Of a stretch of 64,000 bases of DNA, positions 18,581 through 27,616 are shown in pieces. Source of the stretch: Dryocola sp032051265 (lineage in GTDB: Bacteria; Pseudomonadota; Gammaproteobacteria; Enterobacterales; Enterobacteriaceae); the NCBI GenBank assembly GCA_032051265.1, contig DAMBYU010000008.1, positions 1 through 64,000 on the forward strand, in the 5' to 3' direction. Both the position numbers and the translations under genes were made by a program. The notes under the pieces are model-generated. The model was not told the origin of the DNA. It ran no database searches and was given only the letters and a program-made list of their open reading frames with translations. Each line of letters opens with the position of its first letter. The stretch's first letter is position 1.

Positions 18581-20017
18581 ATGTTAAATAACATTCGTAT
18601 CGAAGAAGACTTGTTGGGTACCAGGGAAGTGCCAGCGGATGCCTACTACGGTGTTCATACTCTGAGAGCGATTGAAAACTTCTACATCAGTAACAACAAA
18701 ATCAGCGACATTCCTGAGTTTGTGCGTGGCATGGTGATGGTGAAAAAAGCAGCGGCGATGGCGAACAAAGAGCTGCAAACTATCCCGAAAAGCATCGCCA
18801 ATACCATTATCCAGGCCTGTGACGAAGTGCTGAATAACGGCAAGTGCATGGATCAGTTCCCGGTAGACGTATACCAGGGTGGCGCGGGCACCTCCGTTAA
18901 CATGAATACCAACGAAGTGCTTGCCAATATCGGGCTGGAGCTGATGGGCCACCAGAAAGGTGAATACCAGTACCTCAACCCGAACGATCACGTTAACAAA
19001 TGCCAGTCTACCAACGACGCCTACCCAACCGGTTTCCGCATCGCGGTTTACGCCTCCATCATCAAACTGATCGATGCCATTAACCAACTGGGGGAAGGTT
19101 TCCAGCGTAAAGCTGTCGAATTTGAAAACATCCTGAAAATGGGGCGCACCCAGCTGCAGGATGCGGTGCCGATGACGCTGGGACAGGAATTCCATGCCTT
19201 TAACGTTCTGTTAAACGAAGAGACTAAAAACCTGCTGCGTACCGCAGAACTGCTGCTGGAGGTTAACCTTGGCGCCACGGCAATCGGCACGCGCCTGAAC
19301 ACCCCAGAAGGCTACCAGCATCTGGCCGTACAAAAACTGGCGGAAGTCAGCAACCTGCCGTGCGTACCTGCCGAAGACCTGATTGAAGCAACGTCTGACT
19401 GCGGCGCCTACGTTATGGTTCACAGCTCGCTCAAACGCCTGGCGGTGAAAATGTCGAAGATCTGTAACGACCTTCGCCTGCTCTCTTCCGGCCCGCGCTC
19501 GGGCCTCAATGAAATTAATCTGCCAGAACTGCAGGCCGGTTCTTCCATTATGCCAGCCAAAGTGAACCCGGTTGTGCCAGAGGTGGTGAATCAGGTGTGC
19601 TTCAAAGTCATCGGTAACGACACCACTGTGACCATGGCCTCCGAAGCGGGACAGCTGCAGTTGAACGTGATGGAGCCGGTTATCGGCCAGGCGATGTTCG
19701 AATCCATCCATATCCTCACTAACGCCTGCTATAACCTGCTGGAAAAATGCATTAACGGCATTACCGCCAATAAAGAAGTCTGTGAAAGCTACGTCTACAA
19801 CTCGATTGGTATCGTGACCTATCTGAATCCGTTCATTGGCCACCATAACGGTGACATTGTCGGCAAAATTTGCGCGGAAACCGGTAAGAGCGTGCGAGAG
19901 GTCGTACTCGAGCGCGGCCTGCTGACAGAAGCCGAATTAGACGATATATTCTCGATCCATAATTTGATGCACCCGGTCTACAAAGCAAAACGCTACACGG
20001 ATGAAAACGAACAATGA
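18581..20017 (+). CDS. aspA: Aspartate ammonia-lyase (aspartase)
   Basis: Converts L-aspartate to fumarate and ammonia, feeding fumarate to FrdABCD and working with the C4-dicarboxylate antiporter DcuA encoded next. The fumarase/aspartase signature GSSIMPAKVNP (flexible SS loop with catalytic Ser) is intact, with GRTQLQDAVP and a TSVNMNTNEV segment. The start is the ATG at 18581, giving 478 aa as in E. coli. The upstream in-frame extension to 18476 lies over the promoter. Confidence 0.98.
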   Translation: MLNNIRIEEDLLGTREVPADAYYGVHTLRAIENFYISNNKISDIPEFVRGMVMVKKAAAMANKELQTIPKSIANTIIQACDEVLNNGKCMDQFPVDVYQGGAGTSVNMNTNEVLANIGLELMGHQKGEYQYLNPNDHVNKCQSTNDAYPTGFRIAVYASIIKLIDAINQLGEGFQRKAVEFENILKMGRTQLQDAVPMTLGQEFHAFNVLLNEETKNLLRTAELLLEVNLGATAIGTRLNTPEGYQHLAVQKLAEVSNLPCVPAEDLIEATSDCGAYVMVHSSLKRLAVKMSKICNDLRLLSSGPRSGLNEINLPELQAGSSIMPAKVNPVVPEVVNQVCFKVIGNDTTVTMASEAGQLQLNVMEPVIGQAMFESIHILTNACYNLLEKCINGITANKEVCESYVYNSIGIVTYLNPFIGHHNGDIVGKICAETGKSVREVVLERGLLTEAELDDIFSIHNLMHPVYKAKRYTDENEQ

Positions 20018-20042
20018 TACTTCCGACCAGCTAGCAAAGCCA

Positions 20043-20071
20043 AAAGGCACGTCCATCGCGACGTGCCTTTT
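20043..20071 (+). terminator. Terminator or attenuator between aspA and dcuA
   Basis: AAAGGCACGTC pairs with GACGTGCCTTT around a 6-nt loop and continues into TTTTCG. It lies about 25 bp after aspA and would reduce read-through into dcuA. Confidence 0.8.
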
Positions 20072-20136
20072 TCGTTTCAGGCTTACATTCATACAACAAC
20101 TTATTTTCAATTCATTAAACTTCAAGGAAGCATATT

Positions 20137-21438
20137 ATGTTTGGCGCTGAACTCGTTATCGTCCTGCTGGCGATTTATCTCGGGGCCCGGCTTGGCGGCA
20201 TAGGCATTGGCTTTGCCGGCGGTCTGGGTGTATTAGTTCTTACTTTGCTGTTCCAGATTAAGCCCGGCGCCATTCCCTTTGACGTCATTGAAATCATCAT
20301 GGCGGTTATCGCCGCGATTGCCGCTATGCAGGTGGCAGGCGGTATGGACTATCTGGTGAGCCTCGCGGAGCGTCTGCTGCGTCGCCATCCCAAATACATC
20401 ACCTTTCTCGCCCCGCTCGTCACCTGGTTTATGACCGTTCTGGCAGGCACCGGGCACACGGCGTTCTCCACGCTGCCGGTTATTACCGAGGTGGCAAAAG
20501 AACAGGGTATTCGCCCTTCCCGTCCACTCTCCATCGCCGTGGTGGCTTCCCAGATTGCTATCACCGCCTCGCCAATTTCCGCAGCCGTCGTTTTCTTTGC
20601 GGGCATTATGGAGCCGTTGGGTGTCAGTTACCTGACCCTGCTGGCTATCTGTATTCCGGTTACGCTGGTTGCCGTCATGCTGACCGCCATCGTCTGCAAC
20701 TTCCTCGGCTGCGAGCTGAAAGACGATCCGGTTTATCAGGAACGTCTTGCCAAAGGCGAAGTGCAACTGCGGGGCAGCCAGGTCTTTAAACTGAAACCGC
20801 ACGCCAAACGCTCGGTGCTGCTGTTCCTGACGGGGATCGTGGCGGTGATGTTTTACGCCACCGCTATCAGCGACACCGTTGGCCTGATTCAGAACCCGGT
20901 GCTGCCGCGTAACGAAGCCATTGTCGTATTCATGCTGACCATCGCCACGCTTATCTGCATCACCTGTAAAATCGACACCGGCGAAATCCTCAACGCCAGC
21001 ACCTTTAAATCCGGCATGAGCGCCTGTGTCTGCGTGCTGGGCGTGGCGTGGCTGGGCGATACCTTTGTAAAACATCATATCGCTGATATCCAGGCGTTTG
21101 CGGGCGACCTGCTGCAAAGCTATCCGTGGCTGCTGGCGGTAGTGCTGTTCTTTGCTGCAACGCTGCTTTACTCCCAGGCGGCTACCACTAAAGCGTTGAT
21201 GCCTGCGGCGCTGATGCTGGGCGTCAGTCCGCTCACCGCCGTAGCCTCTTTTGCTGCCGTTTCCGCTCTGTTCGTGCTGCCAACCTACCCAACGCTTCTG
21301 GCAGCGGTAGAAATGGACGACACCGGCTCAACGCGCATCGGTAAATATGTGTTTAACCATGCGTTCCTGATCCCGGGCGTAATTGCCATAACGCTTTGCG
21401 TAATCTTAGGCTTTATCGTCGGCGGTCTGATTCTGTAA
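20137..21438 (+). CDS. dcuA: Anaerobic C4-dicarboxylate transporter DcuA
   Basis: 433-aa inner-membrane aspartate/fumarate:succinate antiporter with about ten hydrophobic segments. The N-terminus MFGAELVIVLLAIYLGARLGGIGIGFAGG and GTGHTAFSTLPVI match the Dcu family. It has its own ribosome site AAGGAAG and lies in the conserved aspA-dcuA pair. Confidence 0.97.
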   Translation: MFGAELVIVLLAIYLGARLGGIGIGFAGGLGVLVLTLLFQIKPGAIPFDVIEIIMAVIAAIAAMQVAGGMDYLVSLAERLLRRHPKYITFLAPLVTWFMTVLAGTGHTAFSTLPVITEVAKEQGIRPSRPLSIAVVASQIAITASPISAAVVFFAGIMEPLGVSYLTLLAICIPVTLVAVMLTAIVCNFLGCELKDDPVYQERLAKGEVQLRGSQVFKLKPHAKRSVLLFLTGIVAVMFYATAISDTVGLIQNPVLPRNEAIVVFMLTIATLICITCKIDTGEILNASTFKSGMSACVCVLGVAWLGDTFVKHHIADIQAFAGDLLQSYPWLLAVVLFFAATLLYSQAATTKALMPAALMLGVSPLTAVASFAAVSALFVLPTYPTLLAAVEMDDTGSTRIGKYVFNHAFLIPGVIAITLCVILGFIVGGLIL

Positions 21439-21448
21439 ATGTTCTCTT

Positions 21449-21475
21449 CAACGGGTCGCTTAGCGGCCCGTTTAA
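21449..21475 (+). terminator. Probable dcuA terminator
   Basis: ACGGGTCGC pairs with GCGGCCCGT around TTA with one mismatch and is followed by TTTAACGC. It lies between the dcuA stop and cutA. The T-tract is short, so some read-through is likely. Confidence 0.6.
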
Positions 21476-21537
21476 CGCTTTCCTCCCTCCCTCCATGCTA
21501 TAGTCTTCCGCTGTTTCCCCCGCAGACGAGAAAAGCT

Positions 21538-21861
21538 ATGTCGACTACTCAGGCCGTTGTCATTCTTTGCACCGCCCCGGACGAGGCCACCGCCCAGGAG
21601 CTTGCCGCTCTCGCGCTGGCAGAAAAACTCGCCGCCTGCGTTACCCTGTTGCCGGGTGCCACCTCGCTCTATTACTGGGAAGGAAAAATGGAACAGGAGT
21701 ATGAGGTGCAGATGCTGCTTAAAAGCGATATCGGTCATCAGGAGGCGTTGCTGGCCTGCCTGAAAGCGCATCATCCCTATCAAACCCCTGAATTACTGGT
21801 GCTGCCGGTTACCCACGGAGATAATGAATACCTCTCATGGCTTTACGCATCCTTACGCTGA
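21538..21861 (+). CDS. cutA: Divalent-cation tolerance protein CutA
   Basis: 107-aa trimeric cytoplasmic protein linked to copper tolerance. Motifs TAPDEATAQELA, EKLAACVTLLPG, YYWEGKMEQEYEVQM and HPYQTPELL are family-typical. The start is the ATG at 21538; the reading frame is open further upstream but has no homology there. Its last 25 nt overlap the dsbD start. Confidence 0.95.
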   Translation: MSTTQAVVILCTAPDEATAQELAALALAEKLAACVTLLPGATSLYYWEGKMEQEYEVQMLLKSDIGHQEALLACLKAHHPYQTPELLVLPVTHGDNEYLSWLYASLR

Positions 21862-23528
21862 TTTTCCTGCTCTTCAGCACACAAACTTTTGCAGGCCTGT
21901 TCGACAGCCCGGGAAAAACGCAATTTGTCCCTGTCGATCGGGCGTTTGCTTTTGACTTCCAGCAGTCTGGCAGCCAGCTCAACCTGAACTGGCAGATTAA
22001 GCCCGGCTACTATTTGTACCGTCAACAGATCAAAATCACTCCTGCTAAGGCTGAGGTAGCGCCGCTGGTGATGCCAGAAGCGGCCTGGCATGAAGACGAG
22101 TTTTACGGCAAAACTGAGATTTACACCGGGCAGCTAAACCTACCGGTAACGGTAAAATTCGCGGATAAAGGCGCAACGCTCAGCGTGACATATCAGGGCT
22201 GCGCCGAGGCGGGATTTTGCTATCCGCCTGAGACGCGAGTGGTACCGCTGAGCACGGTTACTTCTTCCTCTTCCCTCGCTGCAGGTGAGAGGGAGCCAGA
22301 CAACGCGCAACCTACGCAACGCCCCTTCTCTGCGCTCTGGGCATTCCTGATTGGTATCGGCATCGCCTTCACTCCTTGCGTGCTGCCGATGTATCCGCTG
22401 ATCTCCGGCATCGTGCTGGGCGGTAAACAGCGTTTATCCACCGCACGCGCCCTGCTGCTGACTTTTATCTACGTCCAGGGGATGGCGCTCACCTATACCG
22501 CTCTGGGACTGGTGGTTGCCGCTGCCGGATTACAATTTCAGGCCGCGCTGCAACATCCGTACGTGTTAATCGGCCTGTCAGCGCTGTTTGTGCTGCTTGC
22601 GGCGTCCATGTTCGGGTTGTTCACGCTGCAGCTGCCTTCTTCGCTACAAACACGCCTTACCCTGATGAGCAATCGCCAGCAGGGCGGTTCGGCGGGTGGC
22701 GTCTTTGCCATGGGCGCGCTGGCGGGGCTGATTTGCTCGCCGTGCACCACCGCACCGCTTAGCGCCATCCTGCTTTACATCGCGCAAAGCGGGAACATGT
22801 GGCTCGGCGGCGGCACGCTGTATCTCTACGCGCTGGGCATGGGCTTGCCACTGATCCTGATTACCGTCTTCGGCAACCGTCTGCTGCCCAAAAGCGGCCC
22901 GTGGATGCAGGCAGTTAAAACCGCGTTCGGCTTTGTGATCCTCGCCCTGCCTGTTTTCCTGCTTGAGCGTATATTGGGTGAGGTCTGGGGAATGCGTTTG
23001 TGGGGGCTGCTGGGCGTCGCATTCTTTAGTTGGGCGTTCATCACCAGCCTGCAGGCCAGCAAACCCTGGATGCGTATCGCGCAGATTATCCTGCTGGGTA
23101 GCGCGCTTGTGTGTGCAAAGCCGCTGCAGGACTGGGCTTTCGGCAGCGCCGTAACTGCCAGCCAGTCGCACCTGAATTTTACTCGTATTGCCAGCGTCGA
23201 ACAGCTTGACGAGGCGCTCAGCGCGGCGAAAGGTAAACCGGTTATGCTCGATCTCTATGCTGACTGGTGCATCGCCTGTAAGGAGTTCGAAAAATACACT
23301 TTCAGCGATCCACAGGTACAAAAGCAGCTCTCAGGTACGGTATTGTTGCAGGCGGATGTCACCGCCAATAACGCGCAAGACGTGGCGCTGTTAAAAGAGC
23401 TGAACGTTTTAGGCCTGCCGACGATTCTGTTCTTTGATGCCGAAGGAGGCGAGCAGCCCGCCGCTCGCGTCACTGGCTTTATGAACGCCGAAGCTTTTGG
23501 CACGCATTTGCGCAATCACGCGCCCTAA
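21837..23528 (+). CDS. dsbD: Thiol:disulfide interchange protein DsbD
   Basis: Inner-membrane reductant conduit that passes electrons from cytoplasmic thioredoxin to periplasmic DsbC, DsbG and CcmG. Order: signal peptide (about 1-19), periplasmic alpha domain with the CAEAGFC pair (about residues 122-128), eight-helix beta domain with TPCVLP and CSPCTTAP, then the gamma thioredoxin-like domain with ADWCIACKEFE near residue 480. Length is 563 aa, against 565 in E. coli. Translationally coupled to cutA. Confidence 0.97.
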   Translation: MALRILTLIFLLFSTQTFAGLFDSPGKTQFVPVDRAFAFDFQQSGSQLNLNWQIKPGYYLYRQQIKITPAKAEVAPLVMPEAAWHEDEFYGKTEIYTGQLNLPVTVKFADKGATLSVTYQGCAEAGFCYPPETRVVPLSTVTSSSSLAAGEREPDNAQPTQRPFSALWAFLIGIGIAFTPCVLPMYPLISGIVLGGKQRLSTARALLLTFIYVQGMALTYTALGLVVAAAGLQFQAALQHPYVLIGLSALFVLLAASMFGLFTLQLPSSLQTRLTLMSNRQQGGSAGGVFAMGALAGLICSPCTTAPLSAILLYIAQSGNMWLGGGTLYLYALGMGLPLILITVFGNRLLPKSGPWMQAVKTAFGFVILALPVFLLERILGEVWGMRLWGLLGVAFFSWAFITSLQASKPWMRIAQIILLGSALVCAKPLQDWAFGSAVTASQSHLNFTRIASVEQLDEALSAAKGKPVMLDLYADWCIACKEFEKYTFSDPQVQKQLSGTVLLQADVTANNAQDVALLKELNVLGLPTILFFDAEGGEQPAARVTGFMNAEAFGTHLRNHAP

Positions 23529-23574
23529 ACAACACTAATGTGGAATAACCCGTTGAATGACGGAGGAGAAAACC

Positions 23575-24150
23575 GTGCAACGCGAAGATGTACTTGAGCA
23601 CGCCCTGCACGTCCTTGAACGTGAGGGTATGGCCAACGCTAACCTCGAGATGGTAGCGCATGAAGCAGACTACCCGCTCCAGGAAATAAAGCAGTTCTGG
23701 CCAGACAGTGAAGCCCTGCGCTATGACGCTCTGCGCTATCTGAGCCAGCAGGTCGAGGTCTGGCGCCGCCAGGTTATGCTTAACGAGGAGTTATCTCTTG
23801 AGCAAAAACTCCTGAAACGCTACCAGGCGCTGACAGAGTGTGTCAGCAATCAGCGCTATCCCGGCTGTTTATTTATCGCCGCCTGCACGTTTTATCCGGA
23901 TGCCTCGCACCCTATTCATCAGCTGGCGGACCAGCAGAAAAAAGCGGCCTGGGAGTATACCCACGAACTGCTCACCCAGCTTGAAGTGGACGATCCAGCC
24001 ATGGTTGCTCATCAAATGGAGCTGGTACTGGAAGGCTGCCTGAGCAAGCTGCTGGTGAAACGCAGCCAGGCTGATATCGATACTGCTCGCCGTCTGGCAG
24101 AGGATATTTTGCGCTTCGCCCAGTGTCGCCAGGGCGGCGCGTTAACCTAA
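23575..24150 (+). CDS. yjdC: TetR-like regulator YjdC
   Basis: 191-aa DNA-binding protein: an N-terminal helix-turn-helix (about 1-50, EDVLEHALHVL...TLEMVAHEADYPLQEI-type) and a C-terminal ligand domain with RYPGCLFIAACTFYPD. It matches E. coli YjdC along its length; target unknown. I chose GTG at 23575 because GGAGGAG sits 6-7 nt upstream and the length equals E. coli; an in-frame ATG at 23557 would place that site inside the gene. Confidence 0.9.
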   Translation: MQREDVLEHALHVLEREGMANANLEMVAHEADYPLQEIKQFWPDSEALRYDALRYLSQQVEVWRRQVMLNEELSLEQKLLKRYQALTECVSNQRYPGCLFIAACTFYPDASHPIHQLADQQKKAAWEYTHELLTQLEVDDPAMVAHQMELVLEGCLSKLLVKRSQADIDTARRLAEDILRFAQCRQGGALT

Positions 24151-24749
24151 CCGAGCATACCTGCCCACGCGGAAATAAACAGGCACAGCGCCATCAACCG
24201 CTGAAAACGCACCATCGCCACGGTGGTGCGAAACAGCCTGTTCACCGCTTTGCCAAGCCACGCCCAGCACATCAGACAGGCTATTGAAATAAGCAAAAAC
24301 CACAGCGCCATCCGCATGATTTCCCGCATCGCATGTTCACCTGCCGGAGCAAACAGGCTTACCACCGCCAGCGCCATCATCCATGTCTTCGGATTTATTA
24401 CCTGCAAAGCTGCCGCCGCACGAGCGGTAAAACGCGTGTGTGCTTTGGTGGCTAAATTTGCCGCCGGCGCGCTAAATAATTGCCAGCTCATCCAGCTCAG
24501 CCACAGCACGCCGGCCAGGCTCATAGCCTGGCGCACCAGCGGATACCGGTGCAGCAATTCACCCGCACCTGCTCCGGAGATCAACACGATAGCGCTCGCT
24601 GCTATGCAAGCGCTGAACAGAGCGGGCAGCGTCGCTTTCACGCCATAATGCTGACTGTTAGTCAGGATCAGGATATTGGTCGGCCCCGGGGTGATTGAGG
24701 CGACAAAAGCAAAAAGTAAAAACGGTGCGGATGAATAAAGTTGGCTCAC
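24147..24749 (-). CDS. LysE/RhtB-family exporter
   Basis: 200-aa protein with about six hydrophobic segments. It has the LysE-family N-terminus FVASITPGPTNILILTNSQHYG and the mid-protein LQVINPKTWMMALAVV. The family exports amino acids and related metabolites; the substrate here is unknown. It lies 51 bp downstream of an AraC-type regulator on the same strand, which probably controls it. Its 3' end overlaps yjdC by 4 bp. Confidence 0.85.
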   Translation of the reverse strand: MSQLYSSAPFLLFAFVASITPGPTNILILTNSQHYGVKATLPALFSACIAASAIVLISGAGAGELLHRYPLVRQAMSLAGVLWLSWMSWQLFSAPAANLATKAHTRFTARAAAALQVINPKTWMMALAVVSLFAPAGEHAMREIMRMALWFLLISIACLMCWAWLGKAVNRLFRTTVAMVRFQRLMALCLFISAWAGMLG

Positions 24750-24800
24750 GGATCAGAAACTCCCGAATTGGTCTGAACCCTGACTTTCGCTTGCGGGCTA

Positions 24801-25637
24801 TCACAAGTCTGGAAGGTTTGTGCACAATCTGCGGTAATGAGCAGGCGTTAGCCGATACGCGCGCTGGAACCAACGCCCTAAATGGCTCTGATCGGCAAAT
24901 CCCAACGCGGCCGCGACGTTTGCAGGCTGCTCTCCTTTCGCCAGCAGTGCCCTCGCGCGCGCAAGGCGCAGCTGGATAAGCCAGGCGTGGGGTGCCATAT
25001 GGAATGCTTTTTTAAAACAGCGGGAAAGCGTAAATCTGTCCGTTGCCGTTTCGCGCGCCAGGTCCGACAAACCGATATTTTCACCGATATGAGCATGGAG
25101 ATAATCCCTGGCCCGGTTTGCAATCGCCGTACTCTGCACCTGTGAAGAGAGGCGCTTTCGCCACTGACAATGCTCTGTAAGCTGGCCTAAAAGATTATCC
25201 ATCGTGTTTTGCTGCACAATCCGCATTTCTTCGCTGTGCAGGGCATGAAAAGTGCCGGAAATAGCACGGACAAGCTGCGGCTCACGCGCAATGGTGCGGG
25301 AAAAATGCAGCGAATAGCTGGAGGGGATATTTTCAAACAGCCCCTGGAGAGTACGGATCAACCATTGCTCTTCAAGATAAAAGGTCAGATAGGTAAAGCC
25401 CCCTGCCACCGGAGCATCGCCATCGTGTACCTCTCCTGGCTCAAGCAGAAAAACATCTCCTGGCGTGCTGTGATGCCTTTCGCGACGGCAGTGAAACTGC
25501 TGCGTACCCGCAAGCGTAATGCCAACCAGGTAACTATCATGCCAGTGGGGATCGTACGCATGCCCTTCAAAGTGGGCCCGAATCGTCTCAATGCCCGTAT
25601 CGCCATGCTGATGTAGTTCCAGCCAGTCTTCTGCCAT
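24801..25637 (-). CDS. AraC-family regulator with cupin sensor
   Basis: 278-aa protein: N-terminal cupin-type AraC ligand domain (about 10-90: HWHDSYLVGITLAGTQQFHCR, TPGDVFLLEPGEVHDG) and two C-terminal helix-turn-helix motifs (about 180-275, including DLARETATDRFTLSRCFKKAF and AALGFADQSHLGRWF). I start at the ATG at 25637 with AGGAG at 25643-25647. Position suggests it regulates the downstream LysE-type exporter; effector unknown. Confidence 0.88.
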   Translation of the reverse strand: MAEDWLELHQHGDTGIETIRAHFEGHAYDPHWHDSYLVGITLAGTQQFHCRRERHHSTPGDVFLLEPGEVHDGDAPVAGGFTYLTFYLEEQWLIRTLQGLFENIPSSYSLHFSRTIAREPQLVRAISGTFHALHSEEMRIVQQNTMDNLLGQLTEHCQWRKRLSSQVQSTAIANRARDYLHAHIGENIGLSDLARETATDRFTLSRCFKKAFHMAPHAWLIQLRLARARALLAKGEQPANVAAALGFADQSHLGRWFQRAYRLTPAHYRRLCTNLPDL

Positions 25638-25780
25638 ATCATCTCCTGCATCCAGCCTGCCAGCATGCATAACGCGCAAAAAAATTTCTGGAAGATTTGT
25701 GCAACAACAGCCAAAAAAGGTTAATAACGGGTCAGATTGACGTAAAGTTAAGCGGTTGAACAGTTTTTCCTGAAATATTA

Positions 25781-25809
25781 TTGACGCCTGCAGGCCTTTA
25801 CGGTTTAAT
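25781..25809 (+). promoter_or_regulatory. tRNA-Phe promoter
   Basis: TTGACG (25781-25786), 17-bp spacer, TTTAAT (25804-25809), then a GC-rich discriminator GCGCCCCG. The expected start point is only a few bases before the tRNA. Confidence 0.75.
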
Positions 25810-25819
25810 GCGCCCCGTT

Positions 25820-25895
25820 GCCCGGATAGCTCAGTCGGTAGAGCAGGGGATTGAAAATCCCCGTGTCCTTGGTTCGATTCCGAGTCCGGGCACCA
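25820..25895 (+). tRNA. pheU: tRNA-Phe (GAA)
   Basis: A complete 76-nt cloverleaf including an encoded CCA: acceptor GCCCGGA/TCCGGGC, D-arm GCTCAGTCGGTAGAGC, anticodon loop TTGAAAA with GAA, and T-arm GGTTCGATTCC. It lies beside yjdC, the position of pheU in E. coli and a known island integration site. Its 3' half is repeated at 51283-51329. Confidence 0.98.
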
Positions 25896-25897
25896 CT
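25851..25897 (+). repeat. attL: 47-bp direct repeat in the tRNA-Phe 3' half
   Basis: Begins TTGAAAATCC in the anticodon loop and ends CACCACT just past the tRNA. It is identical, base for base, to 51283-51329. The tRNA remains intact at this end. Confidence 0.95.
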
Positions 25898-25903
25898 ATT
25901 CTA

Positions 25904-25932
25904 AAGAACCCGCACACAAGGCGGGTTTTTGC
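25904..25932 (+). terminator. tRNA-Phe terminator
   Basis: AACCCGC pairs with GCGGGTT and is followed by TTTTTGCTTTTT, just after the tRNA. A related hairpin of different stem sequence follows attR. Confidence 0.85.
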
Positions 25933-26207
25933 TTTTTAGCGTTCCGGTAGATTTCTGGTCGTTCTGGAACCAGACAGCGCTACTTTACCTGTTAAGCCCT
26001 GTCTGAACATTTCCTCCTGGCAAAGTGCTTTACCCTCCGGTCACTGTAGCGCTATATGCTGGCATTCAAACAGTAATAGACACTATCTCCATCATGTTTA
26101 CATTCCTGATGGCTTTATAACAGCAAAGCTGCGTCCGGTCTCTGTCCGGTCAGACAAGGAGAACCCGTAACATCCTTAATGACACTACAAATAGAACGAT
26201 AAACGCT

Positions 26208-27611
26208 TTATTGCTGATACCCTACAGTATTAAAAGAAATGACACCTCTTCTAAGCACAGTAAAACCAAGGCCAGTCGCTTGGTAAGATTGCGTATTAAA
26301 GCGGGTTATATTGAGCTGCTCAGGCCTGAAGACCTGACGTGCAAAAAGATCAAAGCCGGATTCCCTGAGTACCTCCTCAGGAACATCATATGACTGATCG
26401 ACCAGTCCCCAGAAAGTCCAGCCCGATTCAACACAAATTCCCAGCACCTTGTTATTAGCGTAGCTGACACCAATCGCGCCAAGGGTTGAACCAACCAAGT
26501 TTCCTAGCAAAGCCCCTAATACCGGCACAGGAATAATCATCTGCCCGAGTAGCGCCCCTACACTGCCCGTCATAAGTGCCACAGCATCTCTTGATGAGTT
26601 GAAGGCCAGTTCTTTGCCGGTGATCTGCCCTTGAGCATATCGCCAAGAGTTTTCAATCGAGTTGAGTGCCATGGCTGTAGCTATACCAACTGCAGTAGGT
26701 GAGACTCCCTTAAGAGACTGCCCCACCAACCCCGCTTTGCATGAGCCAGTGATCACTGCCGCGAGACCACCTCGTAATCCAGCTCCAGAAGAACTAGAAA
26801 GAACCTTACCAGCCCCTTCACGAATTAGCCTTACATCCAATTGACCGGACTGCATGTACTGGGCAACGATGCGATATACGTGGGGTGCCGCAGTCATGGC
26901 CACAGAGAAAGCAGCCGCATTAAGAGCAGCACTTCCTGACTCTCTAAAGATATCTGACCACTCAATGAAGCTCTCTGTATTGAGCCCGTAAGTGTCGGGA
27001 TCTATTTCACCATCGCGCTTGAAGTCTGATGCTATACTTTTGGCATCATTCTCGCTTAGAGGCCTAGACGTAATTCCATCCACTTCAATACGATCACTTA
27101 CGGTATCTGCTGTGTCTTGATATGGAGCCGCAACCTCAGGACGAATGTCTTGGTTCCGAGTAGCTTGCTTTTGCGAACCAGCGATTACACCTTCAAGCTG
27201 ATCTGTCGGTACTATTTTCTGACTATTTGCATAGTCCGGATTGCCCAGTTGTCTGGCACTATCCTCAGCCGTTTTATAGTATTTTAGTTCTGCAAAAGAG
27301 GCTGTTTCTGAATTACCATAATTAATATCTTGCCCTGTCTTATTGTTTCCAACTACGTTGGCCCATATATCATCATTGCCTTTCGCTACGGCTGACACCT
27401 TTAGTGTTTCCGCATGCCATACTTCAGCAATATGACCTTTAACGTAATCAACACCAACATTAGTACGACGGTCTGCTTCCTTCATCAGAGCCTCAAGCGC
27501 CACATCAATAGCGACTTGAACATCATTGACGAAGTCTGCCGACTCCAAAGAGCCCATAACCCCTGAAAAATCCTTACTGGCCCTGTAAAATGCATCGGCA
27601 AAGTCTGTCAT
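26208..27611 (-). CDS. Unknown: predicted PD-(D/E)XK domain plus glycine-rich membrane region
   Basis: 467-aa protein, not assigned to a named family. The N-terminal third looks like a PD-(D/E)XK nuclease core: GHIAEVWHAETL with E63, then GQDIN with D95 and AELKYY with E108-x-K110 (residues counted from the chosen ATG). Residues about 225-400 are rich in Gly, Ala and Ser with several hydrophobic stretches (VTGSCKAGLVG, PVLGALLGNLVGSTLGAIG), suggesting membrane-inserting glycine zippers. I chose the ATG at 27611 over GTG at 27620 because AGAAGG is 9 nt upstream. It starts 5 bp after the previous gene and is probably co-transcribed. Nuclease activity is inference from motif spacing only. Confidence 0.6.
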   Translation of the reverse strand: MTDFADAFYRASKDFSGVMGSLESADFVNDVQVAIDVALEALMKEADRRTNVGVDYVKGHIAEVWHAETLKVSAVAKGNDDIWANVVGNNKTGQDINYGNSETASFAELKYYKTAEDSARQLGNPDYANSQKIVPTDQLEGVIAGSQKQATRNQDIRPEVAAPYQDTADTVSDRIEVDGITSRPLSENDAKSIASDFKRDGEIDPDTYGLNTESFIEWSDIFRESGSAALNAAAFSVAMTAAPHVYRIVAQYMQSGQLDVRLIREGAGKVLSSSSGAGLRGGLAAVITGSCKAGLVGQSLKGVSPTAVGIATAMALNSIENSWRYAQGQITGKELAFNSSRDAVALMTGSVGALLGQMIIPVPVLGALLGNLVGSTLGAIGVSYANNKVLGICVESGWTFWGLVDQSYDVPEEVLRESGFDLFARQVFRPEQLNITRFNTQSYQATGLGFTVLRRGVISFNTVGYQQ

Positions 27612-27616
27612 TGTGA

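Noticed and set aside
20233..21117. Long minus-strand open frame opposite dcuA
   Set aside because: Antisense shadow of a conserved gene with His/Asn/Gly-rich artefact composition.
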